A DNA stretch of 64,000 nucleotides from Levilactobacillus andaensis (GCF_016861695.1 NZ_BOLP01000005.1:247808-311807); one strand, 5' to 3'. Positions 44,992 through 54,386 are shown, numbered from the stretch's first letter. Program-made: numbers and translations. The notes: a model not told the origin generated them from the sequence alone.

Positions 44992-46125
44992 TTATTTATT
45001 ATCGCTTGCTAATGAACTTGTTTTCTCTTGATGCTGTGCGTACGTCTCGGAGAAGTAAACCTTCCCCGTCTTGGTGTTCGCGATGAAGTAGTAGTACCCC
45101 TTCTTCCGGTCCGTTGGATGCAAGACCGCCTTCACGGAAGAAACGCTTGGATTATCGAAGGGACCAGGTCCATAGCCCGTATTGATGTACAGGTTATACG
45201 GTGACTTCTTCTTCAAATCCTTATACGTCAAGGTCTTCTTCGTCGTCTTCAGCGCGTATTGAACGGAAATGTCAGATTGTAAGGCCATCCCGGCATCGAT
45301 TCGGTTCAAGAAGACCCCGGCAATCTTATTCCGGTCGGACTGGGTCACCCCTTCACGTTCAACCAGAGAAGCCAGCGTCAATGTTTCTTGTACCGTCCGC
45401 TTTTGCTTCTTCATCGTTGCGTAACTGCCCTGCAGGTTTTGATCCGTTTTAGCAACCATTTGGGTAATTAATTGCTTTAAAGTCATCTTCTTACCAGCCT
45501 GATAAGTTGCTGGTGCCAAGTAACCTTCCAACCGGTACCGAACGTTCTTCGCTTTCTTAGCCGAACTTAAAAGTTGCGGGAACTTAGCGGCCAACTGGTT
45601 GAAGAAGGCCTGATCCGTAATCAAACTCATGAACTCTTTCTTGGTGAAGTCGGTCTGAATTGGAATCTCGGCGGCCAACTGGTCGATTGTTTCGCCCTCA
45701 CGCATGAGGACCTTCCCAGCCGTACTCTGAATTGGCTCAGCCGAACCGCCCTTTTGTAACTGCTTGGCGATCTGCTTAAGCGTCATCGACGGTTTCAACT
45801 GGTAATACCCCGCCCGAAAATTAGTAAACTTATTTGATTTGACGTAGTAGTTAAAGACCATACCGCTCTTAACCACTTTTTTATCCTGTAGAATTTGCCC
45901 AATCTTATTGGACGTCGCCCCCATGGGAACGTGAACCTGAACGACGTTATTGTTGCTGGAATTCATCGGTTTAAGTGCTGACTGAAAGTAGTGATACCCG
46001 ATGAACCCAATCGCCACGGCCAAAATGACCAGTAGGCTCACCACACCAACCATAATTCGCCGAACAAACGAGCGTTTATTCCCCGAATCTTGCCGCGATG
46101 GGGTGGGATTTGTGCCATTATCCAA
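44992..46125 (-). CDS. mltG: Endolytic murein transglycosylase MltG (YceG-like)
   Basis: Membrane-bound enzyme that cleaves nascent glycan strands; 377 aa with a cytosolic tail, one helix near 24-48, a LysM-like subdomain and the YceG catalytic domain. The catalytic Glu is in SLVEREGVTQSD near residue 258, followed by GVFLNRI, LQSDISVQYAL and GYGPGPFDNPS. The start is TTG with GGAGGAAA upstream. Likely works with elongasome PBPs such as the one at 37634. The upstream gap holds a module B copy. Confidence 0.94.
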   Translation of the reverse strand: MDNGTNPTPSRQDSGNKRSFVRRIMVGVVSLLVILAVAIGFIGYHYFQSALKPMNSSNNNVVQVHVPMGATSNKIGQILQDKKVVKSGMVFNYYVKSNKFTNFRAGYYQLKPSMTLKQIAKQLQKGGSAEPIQSTAGKVLMREGETIDQLAAEIPIQTDFTKKEFMSLITDQAFFNQLAAKFPQLLSSAKKAKNVRYRLEGYLAPATYQAGKKMTLKQLITQMVAKTDQNLQGSYATMKKQKRTVQETLTLASLVEREGVTQSDRNKIAGVFLNRIDAGMALQSDISVQYALKTTKKTLTYKDLKKKSPYNLYINTGYGPGPFDNPSVSSVKAVLHPTDRKKGYYYFIANTKTGKVYFSETYAQHQEKTSSLASDNK

Positions 46126-46254
46126 CTTATTTCCTCCGTTCTATGCCATAGTCTTCTCTATTATACAGAACTTCCCCGTTCACGGAAACCTGAAAGCGCT
46201 ACTTTGAGGAAAATGTAATCTTTTGGCTTAGATTGGTTTAGATAAACTGTAAAT

Positions 46255-46443
46255 GGTCGCACTCCGGCTGCCAGGGATTCCGCCTGCTGTGGGGACGCTT
46301 CAGCCTATGGACCGGGCTTCTCGCTCGCTTTGAAGCCACGAAGAACACGTGTCTCCAAAGTCGCCCATATTGGTCGCTAGCCAATGGCCAGCGACCAATA
46401 TTACCACGGCTGGCTACATCCCTGGCCTCCTCCGGCTCATGTT
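46255..46443 (+). repeat. Module B repeat, copy 7 (full length)
   Basis: The best-formed copy: CGGCTGCCAGGGATTCCGCC head, stem CTTTG/CAAAG at 46328-46360 around CCACGAAGAACACGTG, a perfect 12-bp second stem ATATTGGTCGCT/AGCGACCAATAT (46367-46401) extended inward by GCC/GGC, and the end CATCCCTGGCCTCCTCCGGC. The head CCAGGGAT pairs with ATCCCTGG of the end. The rest of 46444-46670 shows nothing I recognise. Confidence 0.88.
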
Positions 46444-46671
46444 GTTCTCTACTATTAGAATTGTTGAGTTCTAAGGCTTTCTCGAACTTATCAGTCAATT
46501 TTCTACCAATTTTTGTGTACGGGTTCCGTGGTGACCGAGTGATCAGTATCTCCGCGTGCTTTCTGTATACCGTACAACCAGCACCCATTCAATAACTTAT
46601 ACCATCAAATGATAGACATATCTTCTGGCTGATAAGAAAAGTCACGGTCAGCCCTCACTAACCTTCACACC

Positions 46672-46715
46672 AAAAGACGTTGCCACGACCCGCTCGGGGT
46701 ACTGACAACGTCTTT
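46672..46715. terminator. Terminator after pheT
   Basis: AAAGACGTTG...CAACGTCTTT forms a stem with short A/T runs on both sides, 26 bases past the pheT stop. Confidence 0.75.
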
Positions 46716-46740
46716 GCTTGTTCAACTTACAGACTTAATC

Positions 46741-49149
46741 CTAACGAATCTCAGCGCCCAAGTCGTCTTGGAGCCGCTTCTCAACCTTTTCGAAGGCTTG
46801 TGTAACGGCATCGTCGACTAATGTTTCGTGCTTGTCTTGGTACGTTAACGTGTAGGCCAAGGACTTCTTGCCCTTTGGTACCTTCACGCCATCGTACACA
46901 TCGAACAGCTTGACGGATTGTAAGAACGCCCCGCCGCGCTTTTCGATCAACGCCACGATTTGGTCGTTGGTAACTTCGTCTGGCACTAACATCGCAATGT
47001 CTCGCGTGATTGCTGGGTAACGAGAGATCACATCGTATTGGTTTTCTTGCTTAGGCATGTCGATGATGGCTTGCAGGTTCAGTTCGAAGACATAAGTGGC
47101 CCCAATCTTGAATTTCTTCGCGATTGTTGGGTGTACTTGGCCCATGAACCCAATGCGGTGGCCGTGGACCAAGATATCTGCGGTCCGACCGGGATGCATT
47201 TCGGGCATGTCCGCGTTGGCTTCATAAGTCACATCACCATTGATGGCCATGTCCTTCAAGTAAGCTTCAACGATCCCCTTGATTTGGTAGAAATCAACGT
47301 CCTTAGCCGGTTGGTTCCAGCCAGCGGGCATCAATGTTCCCGTAATGGCCCCAGCAATGTGTTCTTCTTCGCTTGGCCGGTCGTTGCCATCCTCACGGTA
47401 GAAGACCCGTCCCTGTTCGTACAGAGCAACGTCTTTTACCTTCCGAGCGGTGTTGTAGGCGATGTCGTCTAACAGCCCCGTGACAACGTTCATCCGCAAT
47501 ACGGCGTGGTCCACGCTCATTGGCCAAGCCAAATTGGTTTCTTCGCTCGGTTGCATCATGAACATCTTCGCCTTGTCAGCAGTCGTCAAGGCATAGGAAA
47601 TCGCTTGGTTCAACCCTAAGCCTTCTAAGGAGTGCCGGGTTGCCCGCATTAATTTCTGTGCGCTCGTCAATGTCCCCATGGTCATGCGACCAGTTGGTAA
47701 CGTCGTTGGCAATTCGTCGTAACCATAGATCCGGGCGATTTCTTCCAGTAAGTCTGCTGGAATGTGAATATCGTTCCGCCGAATTGGGACGGTAACGGTC
47801 ATGTCTTCGCCGGCCGTGGCAACCGTGAAGCCGAGACTTTCTAAAATGTGAACGACCTTAGCTAGCTCGAGGTCCGTCCCCAAGACAGCGTTGACGTGAC
47901 TCAATGACAGTGGGATAACGGCTGGTTCTGGCACATTGTCCGAGCCAACGGCCGTGCCGGTCTGAACGGCACCATCTGCCAAATCAGTCATCATTTCTGC
48001 GGCAGCATCCAAGGCATCCTGAACGCCGGCGCGGTTAACGCCCCGTTCGAAACGTTGGGAAGCGTCCGTGTGTAAATTATGGCGTTGAGCCGCCTTACGG
48101 ATATGGTCGTGTTCAAAGACGGCAGCTTCAATGGCCACCGTGGTCGTTTCGTCAGTGATTGATGTGCTCAATCCACCCATGACGCCGGCTAAGGCGATTG
48201 GGGCTTTGTCGTCCGCAATCACGATGTCGTGGTCGTCTAAGTCGTGCTCGCCTTCGTCAAGGGTCGTTAATTTTTCACCGGCCTTGGCGTTACGAACGTA
48301 AACCTCTTGTCCGGCAAACTTGTCATAGTCGAAAGCATGCAAGGGTTGGCCGTACTTCAGCATGATGTAGTTCGTGATATCGACCACGTTGTTGATTGGC
48401 CGGTAACCCGCGTTCCACAGACGAATCTGGAGCCACATTGGACTTGGAGCAATCTTGATTTGCTTGACCAAACGCATCCGGTATTGGGGTGCTAAGTCAG
48501 CGTCGGTGTGAATCGTCAATTGGTCGGCGATGGCGTCACCCGTTTCCTTAACTTCGGGTTGGTCCAAGGTCACTGGCTTGTCGTAAATGGCAGCCAAATC
48601 GCGTAAGGTCCCGTTCAAGCTCAACATGTCCCCCCGGTTAGGCGTCACGTCTAGGTCGATCAGACTGTCGTTCATCCCCAGGTAATCGTAAACGTCATCC
48701 CCAGGAGTGGCATCGGCTGGCAATACGTAAATACCGTCGACGTAATCCTTAGGCACCACGTCGTCAGAGAAGCCAATTTCTTGTAAAGCACAGATCATCC
48801 CAGCAGAAGGAATCCCGCGCATCTTAGACTTCTTGATCTTCACGTTGTCCGCAATACGGGACCCTGGCAAAGCCACGATGACCATTTGACCCTTATCGAT
48901 GTTAGGGGCACCACAGACGATTTGTAAGGGCTCGTCTTCACCGACATCCACTTGGCAAATGTGTAAGTGATCAGAGTCTGGGTGGGCTTCGATGGACAGC
49001 ACGTGGCCGACAACGATCTTCTTCAAGCCATCGCTGGGCGTCACCACGTCGTCAACTTCAACGGAAGTCCGTTCGATTTTTTCCGCCAAGTCAGCGGGTT
49101 TAACGTCTAAATCTAAATATTCTTTAATCCAATTGTATGAAATCTTCAT
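46741..49149 (-). CDS. pheT: Phenylalanyl-tRNA synthetase beta subunit
   Basis: 802-aa beta subunit of the (alpha-beta)2 enzyme. It begins MKISYNWIKEYLDL, followed by an EMAP-type tRNA-binding domain (about 40-155), the B3/4 editing domain with NRGDMLS, B5 domains, a catalytic-like core and the C-terminal ferredoxin-fold anticodon-binding domain (SRYPAITRDIAMLVPDEV onward). It starts nine bases after pheS and is governed by the same T-box. Confidence 0.97.
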   Translation of the reverse strand: MKISYNWIKEYLDLDVKPADLAEKIERTSVEVDDVVTPSDGLKKIVVGHVLSIEAHPDSDHLHICQVDVGEDEPLQIVCGAPNIDKGQMVIVALPGSRIADNVKIKKSKMRGIPSAGMICALQEIGFSDDVVPKDYVDGIYVLPADATPGDDVYDYLGMNDSLIDLDVTPNRGDMLSLNGTLRDLAAIYDKPVTLDQPEVKETGDAIADQLTIHTDADLAPQYRMRLVKQIKIAPSPMWLQIRLWNAGYRPINNVVDITNYIMLKYGQPLHAFDYDKFAGQEVYVRNAKAGEKLTTLDEGEHDLDDHDIVIADDKAPIALAGVMGGLSTSITDETTTVAIEAAVFEHDHIRKAAQRHNLHTDASQRFERGVNRAGVQDALDAAAEMMTDLADGAVQTGTAVGSDNVPEPAVIPLSLSHVNAVLGTDLELAKVVHILESLGFTVATAGEDMTVTVPIRRNDIHIPADLLEEIARIYGYDELPTTLPTGRMTMGTLTSAQKLMRATRHSLEGLGLNQAISYALTTADKAKMFMMQPSEETNLAWPMSVDHAVLRMNVVTGLLDDIAYNTARKVKDVALYEQGRVFYREDGNDRPSEEEHIAGAITGTLMPAGWNQPAKDVDFYQIKGIVEAYLKDMAINGDVTYEANADMPEMHPGRTADILVHGHRIGFMGQVHPTIAKKFKIGATYVFELNLQAIIDMPKQENQYDVISRYPAITRDIAMLVPDEVTNDQIVALIEKRGGAFLQSVKLFDVYDGVKVPKGKKSLAYTLTYQDKHETLVDDAVTQAFEKVEKRLQDDLGAEIR

Positions 49150-49158
49150 GATTGGCGG

Positions 49159-50205
49159 TTATCCTTTCTTTGTGAATTGCGTGAGGAAACGAACATCGTT
49201 CAAGTAGAAGTTCCGGATGTCATCGACACCGTACTTCAACATTGCAAACCGGTCCGGGCCAACCCCGAAGGCAAATCCGCCGTAAACATCGGGATCCACA
49301 CCGGCCATCTTCAAGACGTTCGGGTGGACCATGCCGGCACCGAGGACTTCAATCCAACCGGTGTTCTTGCAGACGTTACAGCCCTTACCACCACAGTTGA
49401 AGCAGGTAATGTCGGCTTCAACGGAAGGTTCCGTGAATGGGAAGTAGCTAGGCCGCAACCGCACGTCAAATTTGTCACCGAAGAGTTCGTGGGCCAGAAC
49501 TTGTAAAGTCCCCTTCAAATCGGCCATCGTGATGTGCTTGTCGATAACTAACCCTTCCACCTGATGGAATTGGTGGGAGTGGGTCGGGTCATCGGTGTCC
49601 CGTCGGTAAACGACACCGGGCGAGATCATCTTGAGTGGGCCTTGACTGAAGTCGTGCTTCTCTAACGTCCGGGCCTGCATTGGTGAGGTCTGCGTCCGCA
49701 TCAAGATTTCCTTGGTAATGTAGAACGTATCCTGCATATCACGAGCTGGATGGTTCTTAGGCAAGTTCATCATTTCAAAGTTGTACTTGTCTTCTTCAAC
49801 TTCGGGACCGCTGAGTACTTGGTAACCCATGCCCAAGAACAGATCTTCGATTTGATCGATGATCTGTTGGATCACGTGGGGTTCACCCTTGGCCACCGGC
49901 GTTCCTGGTAAAGTCACGTCGATTTTTTCATTGGCTAATCGTGCGTTTAAGACGGCATTTTCCAATTCCTCACGCCGCTTAGTCAAAGCCGCCGTCAAGT
50001 CATCCCGAATTTCGTTGGCAAAGGCACCCACCTTAGGCCGTTCTTCGGCGTCTAAGTCGCGCATCCCCCGTAAAACTTCGGTAATGGGACCCTTCTTACC
50101 TAACAGTGAGACCCGCACCTGGTTAACGTCCTTTAAGTCAGTAGATTTTTTAATTTCTGCTAGACCGCGTTGGTGCAGTTCGTCTAATTTATCTTTTAAC
50201 GACAT
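49159..50205 (-). CDS. pheS: Phenylalanyl-tRNA synthetase alpha subunit
   Basis: Catalytic subunit of 348 aa. An N-terminal coiled coil that contacts tRNA (about 1-95) precedes class II motifs: motif 2 [20 protein letters not shown] near 200-220, and the C-terminal [10 protein letters not shown] and [17 protein letters not shown] (motif 3). The insert [16 protein letters not shown] contains four cysteines in a CxxC-type arrangement typical of Firmicute PheS. Preceded by a Phe T-box leader. Confidence 0.97.
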   Translation of the reverse strand: MSLKDKLDELHQRGLAEIKKSTDLKDVNQVRVSLLGKKGPITEVLRGMRDLDAEERPKVGAFANEIRDDLTAALTKRREELENAVLNARLANEKIDVTLPGTPVAKGEPHVIQQIIDQIEDLFLGMGYQVLSGPEVEEDKYNFEMMNLPKNHPARDMQDTFYITKEILMRTQTSPMQARTLEKHDFSQGPLKMISPGVVYRRDTDDPTHSHQFHQVEGLVIDKHITMADLKGTLQVLAHELFGDKFDVRLRPSYFPFTEPSVEADITCFNCGGKGCNVCKNTGWIEVLGAGMVHPNVLKMAGVDPDVYGGFAFGVGPDRFAMLKYGVDDIRNFYLNDVRFLTQFTKKG

Positions 50206-50263
50206 ACGTCATCCTCCATTTTTTTATATCCTAGTACCAAAAACATTCCATCAATTCCGCGTT

Positions 50264-50535
50264 TGAAGCCAATAAAAAAGGCTTCCTCCCCATAAATATA
50301 GGGACGAAGCTTCGCGGTACCACCCTGATTCAGTCGAAATCCAGAGACTCCGACCACACTCAGTCGTGATAACGGTCACTTACCGGAAAATCATTCATCG
50401 TCAATTGACGACTCCCGATTCCAACTCAGGAACTGAATTCACCCGCTAATCCGAAGTTTGCTTCCAGTCATGGCAAACTCTTCCTGACAAATCGCGCTGG
50501 CTACTGCTTTTCCATCATCGCTTTTGAAATATTAC
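50264..50535 (-). promoter_or_regulatory. T-box riboswitch, phenylalanine
   Basis: Minus-strand leader of pheST. The canonical T-box AGGGTGGTACCGCG is at about 50313-50326, followed by a terminator (GCTTC..GGAAGC then TTTTTT at 50274-50312). Stem I elements GATGATGGAAAAGCAGTAG and AGAGTTTGCC..GCAAACT are recognisable, and the likely specifier UUC (Phe) reads from 50437-50435 within GGTGAATTCAG. Uncharged tRNA-Phe should allow read-through into pheS. Confidence 0.92.
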
Positions 50536-50544
50536 GTATTTTAA

Positions 50545-50573
50545 GCCTAACGAATTTCGCTAGGTCTGTCAAC
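50545..50573 (-). promoter_or_regulatory. Likely promoter of the pheST leader
   Basis: On the minus strand TTGACA lies at the start of this interval, with a weak -10 (TAGGCT) 17 bases downstream. The leader RNA begins just after it. It abuts the stop of the HxlR gene. Confidence 0.5.
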
Positions 50574-50942
50574 CTACTTCTGCTGACTTTCGGTTGGACA
50601 ATACCACTTATCGGACCACGCATGGACGGCCGTCATAATATCCTTAAACTCTTGGCCCTTCTGCGTTAACTCGTATTCGATCAGCGCATTGTCCGGGAAC
50701 GTCTGGCGTAAAATAATTCCGTTGGACTCCAATTCCTTTAACCGCTCAACTAAGACCCGATCACTACAGCGCGGAATCTTCCGGGCGAGATCACGAAAAC
50801 GTTGTGGTCCTTCTTGAAGTAAAACGTCAATAATTAAGCCGTTCCATTTCTTGCCCAGAAATGAGAAGGTTTGTTCAAACCGGGGACACAACTCAAAATC
50901 AACCGTGCTCTCATCCTGTTTATCTGGTGATATCATTTGCAT
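50574..50942 (-). CDS. HxlR-family transcriptional regulator
   Basis: 122-aa winged-helix regulator. The family core runs FSFLGKKWNGLIIDVLLQEG, RFRDLARKIPRCSDRVL, RLKELESNGII. An N-terminal Cys in FELCPRFEQTF sits where the redox-sensing Cys of YodB/HypR-type regulators lies, and a second Cys is in IPRCSDR. This suggests a thiol- or quinone-stress sensor, but no cognate reductase gene is adjacent. It stands between an HD hydrolase gene and the pheST leader. Confidence 0.87.
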   Translation of the reverse strand: MQMISPDKQDESTVDFELCPRFEQTFSFLGKKWNGLIIDVLLQEGPQRFRDLARKIPRCSDRVLVERLKELESNGIILRQTFPDNALIEYELTQKGQEFKDIMTAVHAWSDKWYCPTESQQK

Positions 50943-50977
50943 TATTAGTTTTGCCTCCCATCCACGTTTCGTTGAAA

Positions 50978-51475
50978 CTAGGCGTTAGGCGTGAGTTTAC
51001 TCATCAGCGCTTCCACACGTTTACGGGCCGGCCCACAGAATTCGTGAACCGCTTCGTAATCATCCACCAGAGAAACAATCGCACTTTCCCGGTATTTCGG
51101 CGTTGCCAAGGTAGCGCCCCACATATGCTTTAAGATGATATCCTTTTCCATCGGGCTCAGGTCCGTCAACTTCTCAGCATTCCGGAGTGCCACTCGAGGA
51201 TGAATAAACGCGTGCGAACCCAAATTGAACTTCGTCGTCCGCCAATCATAATAAAATAGATCATGTAACAACCCACCCCGCGCAACGGCCCGGGTATTCA
51301 AACCAAGTTTCTTTGCAATCAAATAACTGTTATAGGACACTGAAATACAGTGCGTCAATCGGTCAGAATGATGGTGCTGGGTGTAATTCGCCAGGCGTTG
51401 AACCGGCTCCTTGGCCAACAAATCAGAAACTAAAGCAAGGTACTCGGGGTCATCACGCCAAGTCAGTTTGGTCAT
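50978..51475 (-). CDS. HD-domain hydrolase
   Basis: 165-aa cytosolic protein with an HD metal-binding domain: HCISVSYNSYLIAKKLG near residue 42, RGGLLHDLFYYDW with the His-Asp pair near 70, and ILKHMWGATL near 120. Such proteins hydrolyse phosphate esters of nucleotides; the substrate cannot be inferred. The ATG at 51475 has AAGGA upstream, six codons inside the longest frame. The adjacent trmH-acyP-yidC neighbourhood is conserved in lactobacilli. Confidence 0.87.
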   Translation of the reverse strand: MTKLTWRDDPEYLALVSDLLAKEPVQRLANYTQHHHSDRLTHCISVSYNSYLIAKKLGLNTRAVARGGLLHDLFYYDWRTTKFNLGSHAFIHPRVALRNAEKLTDLSPMEKDIILKHMWGATLATPKYRESAIVSLVDDYEAVHEFCGPARKRVEALMSKLTPNA

Positions 51476-51625
51476 AGAATGCTTCCTTTTCATTTTAAAT
51501 TATGATTTTTAGTCACTTAATTACCCTATATCATACGTTCTTTTGCGTAAATTGCAACCATTACGTCCTCTTTGTCAGGGTATTTACCATTTTTTAAAGA
51601 ATAACTGACGAGATTTGCATAGAAT

Positions 51626-51740
51626 GGTCGCACTGCGGTTGCCAGGAATTCCGCCTGCTGTGGGGACGTTTCGGACTGAGGAGCGGTCCTCTCACTCGCT
51701 TTTAAGCCACATGACCCATGTGGCTTAAAAGTCGCCCATG
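51626..51740 (+). repeat. Module B repeat, copy 8
   Basis: The head is GCACTGCGGTTGCCAGGAAT, then a perfect 15-bp hairpin with a three-base loop: CTTTTAAGCCACATG ACC CATGTGGCTTAAAAG (51699-51731). The copy ends within about ten bases of the trmH stop codon, so the minus-strand transcript of that gene runs straight into it. Confidence 0.8.
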
Positions 51741-51747
51741 GTGATAG

Positions 51748-52518
51748 CTAGCCAACCAACCGGAACATCACTACACCGGCAGCGATTGCCACGTTCAGTG
51801 ACTCCGCTTGGCCTTTAATTGGAATATACAAGTTCCGCGTGGTCAGCTTTTGCAAATCCGGTGCCATCCCGTTACCCTCGTTGCCCATCACGATGGCACC
51901 AGCCGTTAATGCTGGCACGTCGCGATAGTCCTTGGCCTGGGGATCAAGATTCGTTCCGTAGACCGGTAGTTGGCGCCCCGTGAAGGTTGAAATCCAGTCG
52001 TGGAGGTCCGCTTCGACCAGTTCGATATGAAATTGGCTGCCCTGCATCGACCGTAAGACCTTGGGCAAGAACCGACTCGCGGTTCCCTTCCCAAAGACGA
52101 CCCCCGCTAAGCCAGCGGCGTCCGCTGTTCTGACCATGGTGCCAATGTTTCCTGGATCCTGCACATAATCGAGGAAGAGCCAGACGCCCTTGGCAGTTGA
52201 TGGGTCACCGGCCGTATCCTTAGGTAGCGGAACCGTTGCGAAGATTCCCTGGGGGGTCCCGGTATCACCCAACGTCTGGGCAATGCTGTCGGTCAGCTCG
52301 TAGGTTGCAACATCCGCTGGCAATTCAGCAGCATGGTCAGCCAATTGATCGGCCGTTCCCATAATCGCCGTCAACTTTTGTTGGGCCTTAATGGCTTCTT
52401 GAACCAAATGCCAACCCTCTAATAGGTAAGTTTGGGTAGCCTTCCGCCCTTTTTTGCTGGTCAGTGACCGCCATTGCTTGACCTTTTTGTTTTGGCCCGA
52501 CGTAATTTTTTCTCTCAC
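51748..52518 (-). CDS. TrmH/SpoU-family RNA 2'-O-methyltransferase
   Basis: 256-aa SPOUT methylase. N-terminal substrate-binding domain (KKGRKATQTYLLEGWHLVQE), then the knotted domain with DPGNIGTMVRTADAAGL, IVMGNEGNGM and IPIKGQAESLNVAIA, the three SpoU motifs. It probably methylates 23S rRNA (RlmB-like) but the site is not determined. The GTG at 52518 with GGGAG upstream is preferred over an upstream TTG. Divergent from acyP-yidC, the usual arrangement. Confidence 0.9.
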   Translation of the reverse strand: MREKITSGQNKKVKQWRSLTSKKGRKATQTYLLEGWHLVQEAIKAQQKLTAIMGTADQLADHAAELPADVATYELTDSIAQTLGDTGTPQGIFATVPLPKDTAGDPSTAKGVWLFLDYVQDPGNIGTMVRTADAAGLAGVVFGKGTASRFLPKVLRSMQGSQFHIELVEADLHDWISTFTGRQLPVYGTNLDPQAKDYRDVPALTAGAIVMGNEGNGMAPDLQKLTTRNLYIPIKGQAESLNVAIAAGVVMFRLVG

Positions 52519-52705
52519 TAGTGATGACTCCCATCTCAAATTTATTCATGCTCGTTAAGTTCAATAATTCCTGCCGTGCACATCGATAACTAGCGGCACG
52601 TTTTTCTGTTTCATTTCCATTCTAATCTTACCATACTACTAGGCAAGACTGGGACCTGCGCGTTATGATTGACCTAAAACTTTTGTCCATCAAGGAGGTC
52701 GCGAA

Positions 52706-52978
52706 TTGGAAACGAAAAGAATTCTGGTCACTGGTCAGGTACAAGGCGTCGGCTTTCGTTGGTCAACGACCCGTTTGGCCCAACAACTGAATATCACTGG
52801 GACCGTTAAAAATCTTACCAGCGGTCAGGTCGCCATTGTCGCTAGTGGGGATTCCGAGCAACTCGACACATTTATCGCGCAACTTCGACAGGGCACAACC
52901 CCCTGGGTGGTTATTACCGACCTAGACATTACGGACAGTCCCGCGCATCACTTTAGCGATTTTCGGATTATTATTTGA
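52706..52978 (+). CDS. acyP: Acylphosphatase
   Basis: 90-aa enzyme hydrolysing acyl phosphates. The signature GQVQGVGFRWSTTRLAQ (residues about 10-26) with the phosphate-binding loop and catalytic Arg, and Asn in GTVKNLTSGQV, are intact. The start is TTG with AAGGAGGTC upstream. Directly followed by yidC, a conserved pairing in lactobacilli whose meaning is not known. Confidence 0.95.
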   Translation: METKRILVTGQVQGVGFRWSTTRLAQQLNITGTVKNLTSGQVAIVASGDSEQLDTFIAQLRQGTTPWVVITDLDITDSPAHHFSDFRIII

Positions 52979-53079
52979 AAAAGCCCGCCAAATCAAGTAA
53001 GATGTTTGATGTTAACGGCAATTTGGTCGTTTGGGGGCGTCTACGCTCTACATGTTATCTAAAGGGGTTCAAAATAAAA

Positions 53080-53991
53080 ATGAAAATCTCCAAAAGAGTT
53101 TCGGTTACCGCGGCTTTGGCGGCAATGGCACTGGTTCTCAGTGGCTGTGTGCAGACCAAAAACGGTAAACCCTACGGCTTCGTCTATGACTATTTAGCCA
53201 TTCCCGGGCAACACGTGATGGACTGGCTGGCCAATATCTTTGGCGGTAGTTATGGCTGGGCCATCATCATCCTGACCGTGATCGTGCGGATGGTCTTGTT
53301 ACCAATCATGGTCAAGCAGATGCGTGACGCCACGGTACAACAGGAAAAAGTTTCCATGATTCGGCCACAAATGACGGCCTTACAGAAACAACAAAAGGCT
53401 GCCAAGACGCAAGAAGAACAACAAGCTGCTAGTCAAGCCATGATGGCACTCTACCGCAACAACGGTATCAGTATGACTGGTGGGATCGGCTGTCTGCCAC
53501 TGTTGATTCAAATGCCAATCTTCGCCGCTTTGTATGCTGCGATTCGGTACTCACCAGAACTGTCCAAGGCTGTCTTCTTCACGATTCCACTGGGACATTC
53601 TAGTTGGATTTTAGCTGTCTTATCCTTCCTGTCCTACTTACTACAAGGGTACCTGTCCTTATTGGGGATGCCCGAGGAACAGAAGAAACAGATGCGCTTC
53701 ACCCTTTTCCTTTCTCCAGTGATGATCCTGTTCTTCACGATCAGTTCACCAGCCGGATTAGGCCTGTACTTCTTCGTCGGTGGGTTATTCGCCTGCCTGC
53801 AAACGTTGATCATCAACTTCTACCGGCCACGGATTCGTAAAGACATTGCCGAGAAGATGAAGAACCAACCCGCTCCCGTTCAACCTGTTATTCCTACTCC
53901 CGTCACACCAGCCGCTAAGCAAGCTAGTGTTCAAAAGACGAGCCAAAAGAATCGCAACCGTAATGCCGGTAAGCAGCAACATCGTCAATAA
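53080..53991 (+). CDS. yidC: Membrane protein insertase YidC (OxaA)
   Basis: 303-aa lipoprotein insertase: signal peptide with lipobox LSGC near residue 24, then five membrane helices and the hydrophilic groove with positive residues (RMVLLPIMVKQMRDATVQQE near 75). The C-terminal tail is basic, as in YidC2-type proteins that bind ribosomes. The ATG at 53080 with AAGGGG upstream is the true start; the longer frame before it is untranslated. Many lactobacilli carry two paralogs; the tail suggests the YidC2 class, tentatively. Confidence 0.93.
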   Translation: MKISKRVSVTAALAAMALVLSGCVQTKNGKPYGFVYDYLAIPGQHVMDWLANIFGGSYGWAIIILTVIVRMVLLPIMVKQMRDATVQQEKVSMIRPQMTALQKQQKAAKTQEEQQAASQAMMALYRNNGISMTGGIGCLPLLIQMPIFAALYAAIRYSPELSKAVFFTIPLGHSSWILAVLSFLSYLLQGYLSLLGMPEEQKKQMRFTLFLSPVMILFFTISSPAGLGLYFFVGGLFACLQTLIINFYRPRIRKDIAEKMKNQPAPVQPVIPTPVTPAAKQASVQKTSQKNRNRNAGKQQHRQ

Positions 53992-54005
53992 ATGATGAGT
54001 CTTTA

Positions 54006-54035
54006 GGCGGTCCGAGCAATCGGGCCGCCTTTTTG
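54006..54035 (+). terminator. Terminator of acyP-yidC
   Basis: GGCGGTCC and GGGCCGCC pair around GAGCAATC with one bulge, followed by TTTTT. Confidence 0.85.
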
Positions 54036-54116
54036 ATACTAGCTAAAGGTTGAACGATGAAATGACTGCTTAATCTCAGAAGTAGCATGAATCAATACCA
54101 CTAAGTCTAGTGTAAA

Positions 54117-54255
54117 TTGGCCGCGCTCCAGCTGACAGGGATTCCGCCTGCTGTGGTGGGAACATCTCGGCTTGAGAAACGGCCTGCTCGCTCACGTGGT
54201 AGCGACGACCAACCAGCCTTGTTCTGCCAGAAAGCCAGCCCGACATGTTCCCACA
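54117..54255 (+). repeat. Module B repeat, copy 9 (degenerate)
   Basis: The head (CAGCTGACAGGGATTCCGCC, then TGCTGTGG) is recognisable; the following hairpin and core are largely lost and no clean far end is found. It lies between two convergent genes. Confidence 0.6.
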
Positions 54256-54332
54256 CAATTGTATATAACATCTAAATCAGCTGTCAGTCATCTGACACCA
54301 GACTGTAGCCTACAATATCTTGATACATCAAC

Positions 54333-54370
54333 AACGGCGGTAACGACTCCAATCAGTCATTACCGCCGTT
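54333..54370. terminator. Hairpin between yidC and yxeA ends
   Basis: AACGGCGGTAACGACT pairs with AGTCATTACCGCCGTT (15 of 16). Only ATTTT follows on the plus strand and GTTGTT on the minus strand, so termination is plausible but not strong. Confidence 0.6.
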
Positions 54371-54386
54371 ATTTTAAACCCATCTG

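Noticed and set aside
46238..46588. Minus-strand 116-codon frame over module B copy 7
   Set aside because: It runs through the repeat hairpins; composition is unlike protein, and other copies do not keep the frame.
52975..53079. N-terminal extension of yidC
   Set aside because: The open frame runs upstream, but the lipoprotein signal begins at 53080 with its own ribosome binding site.
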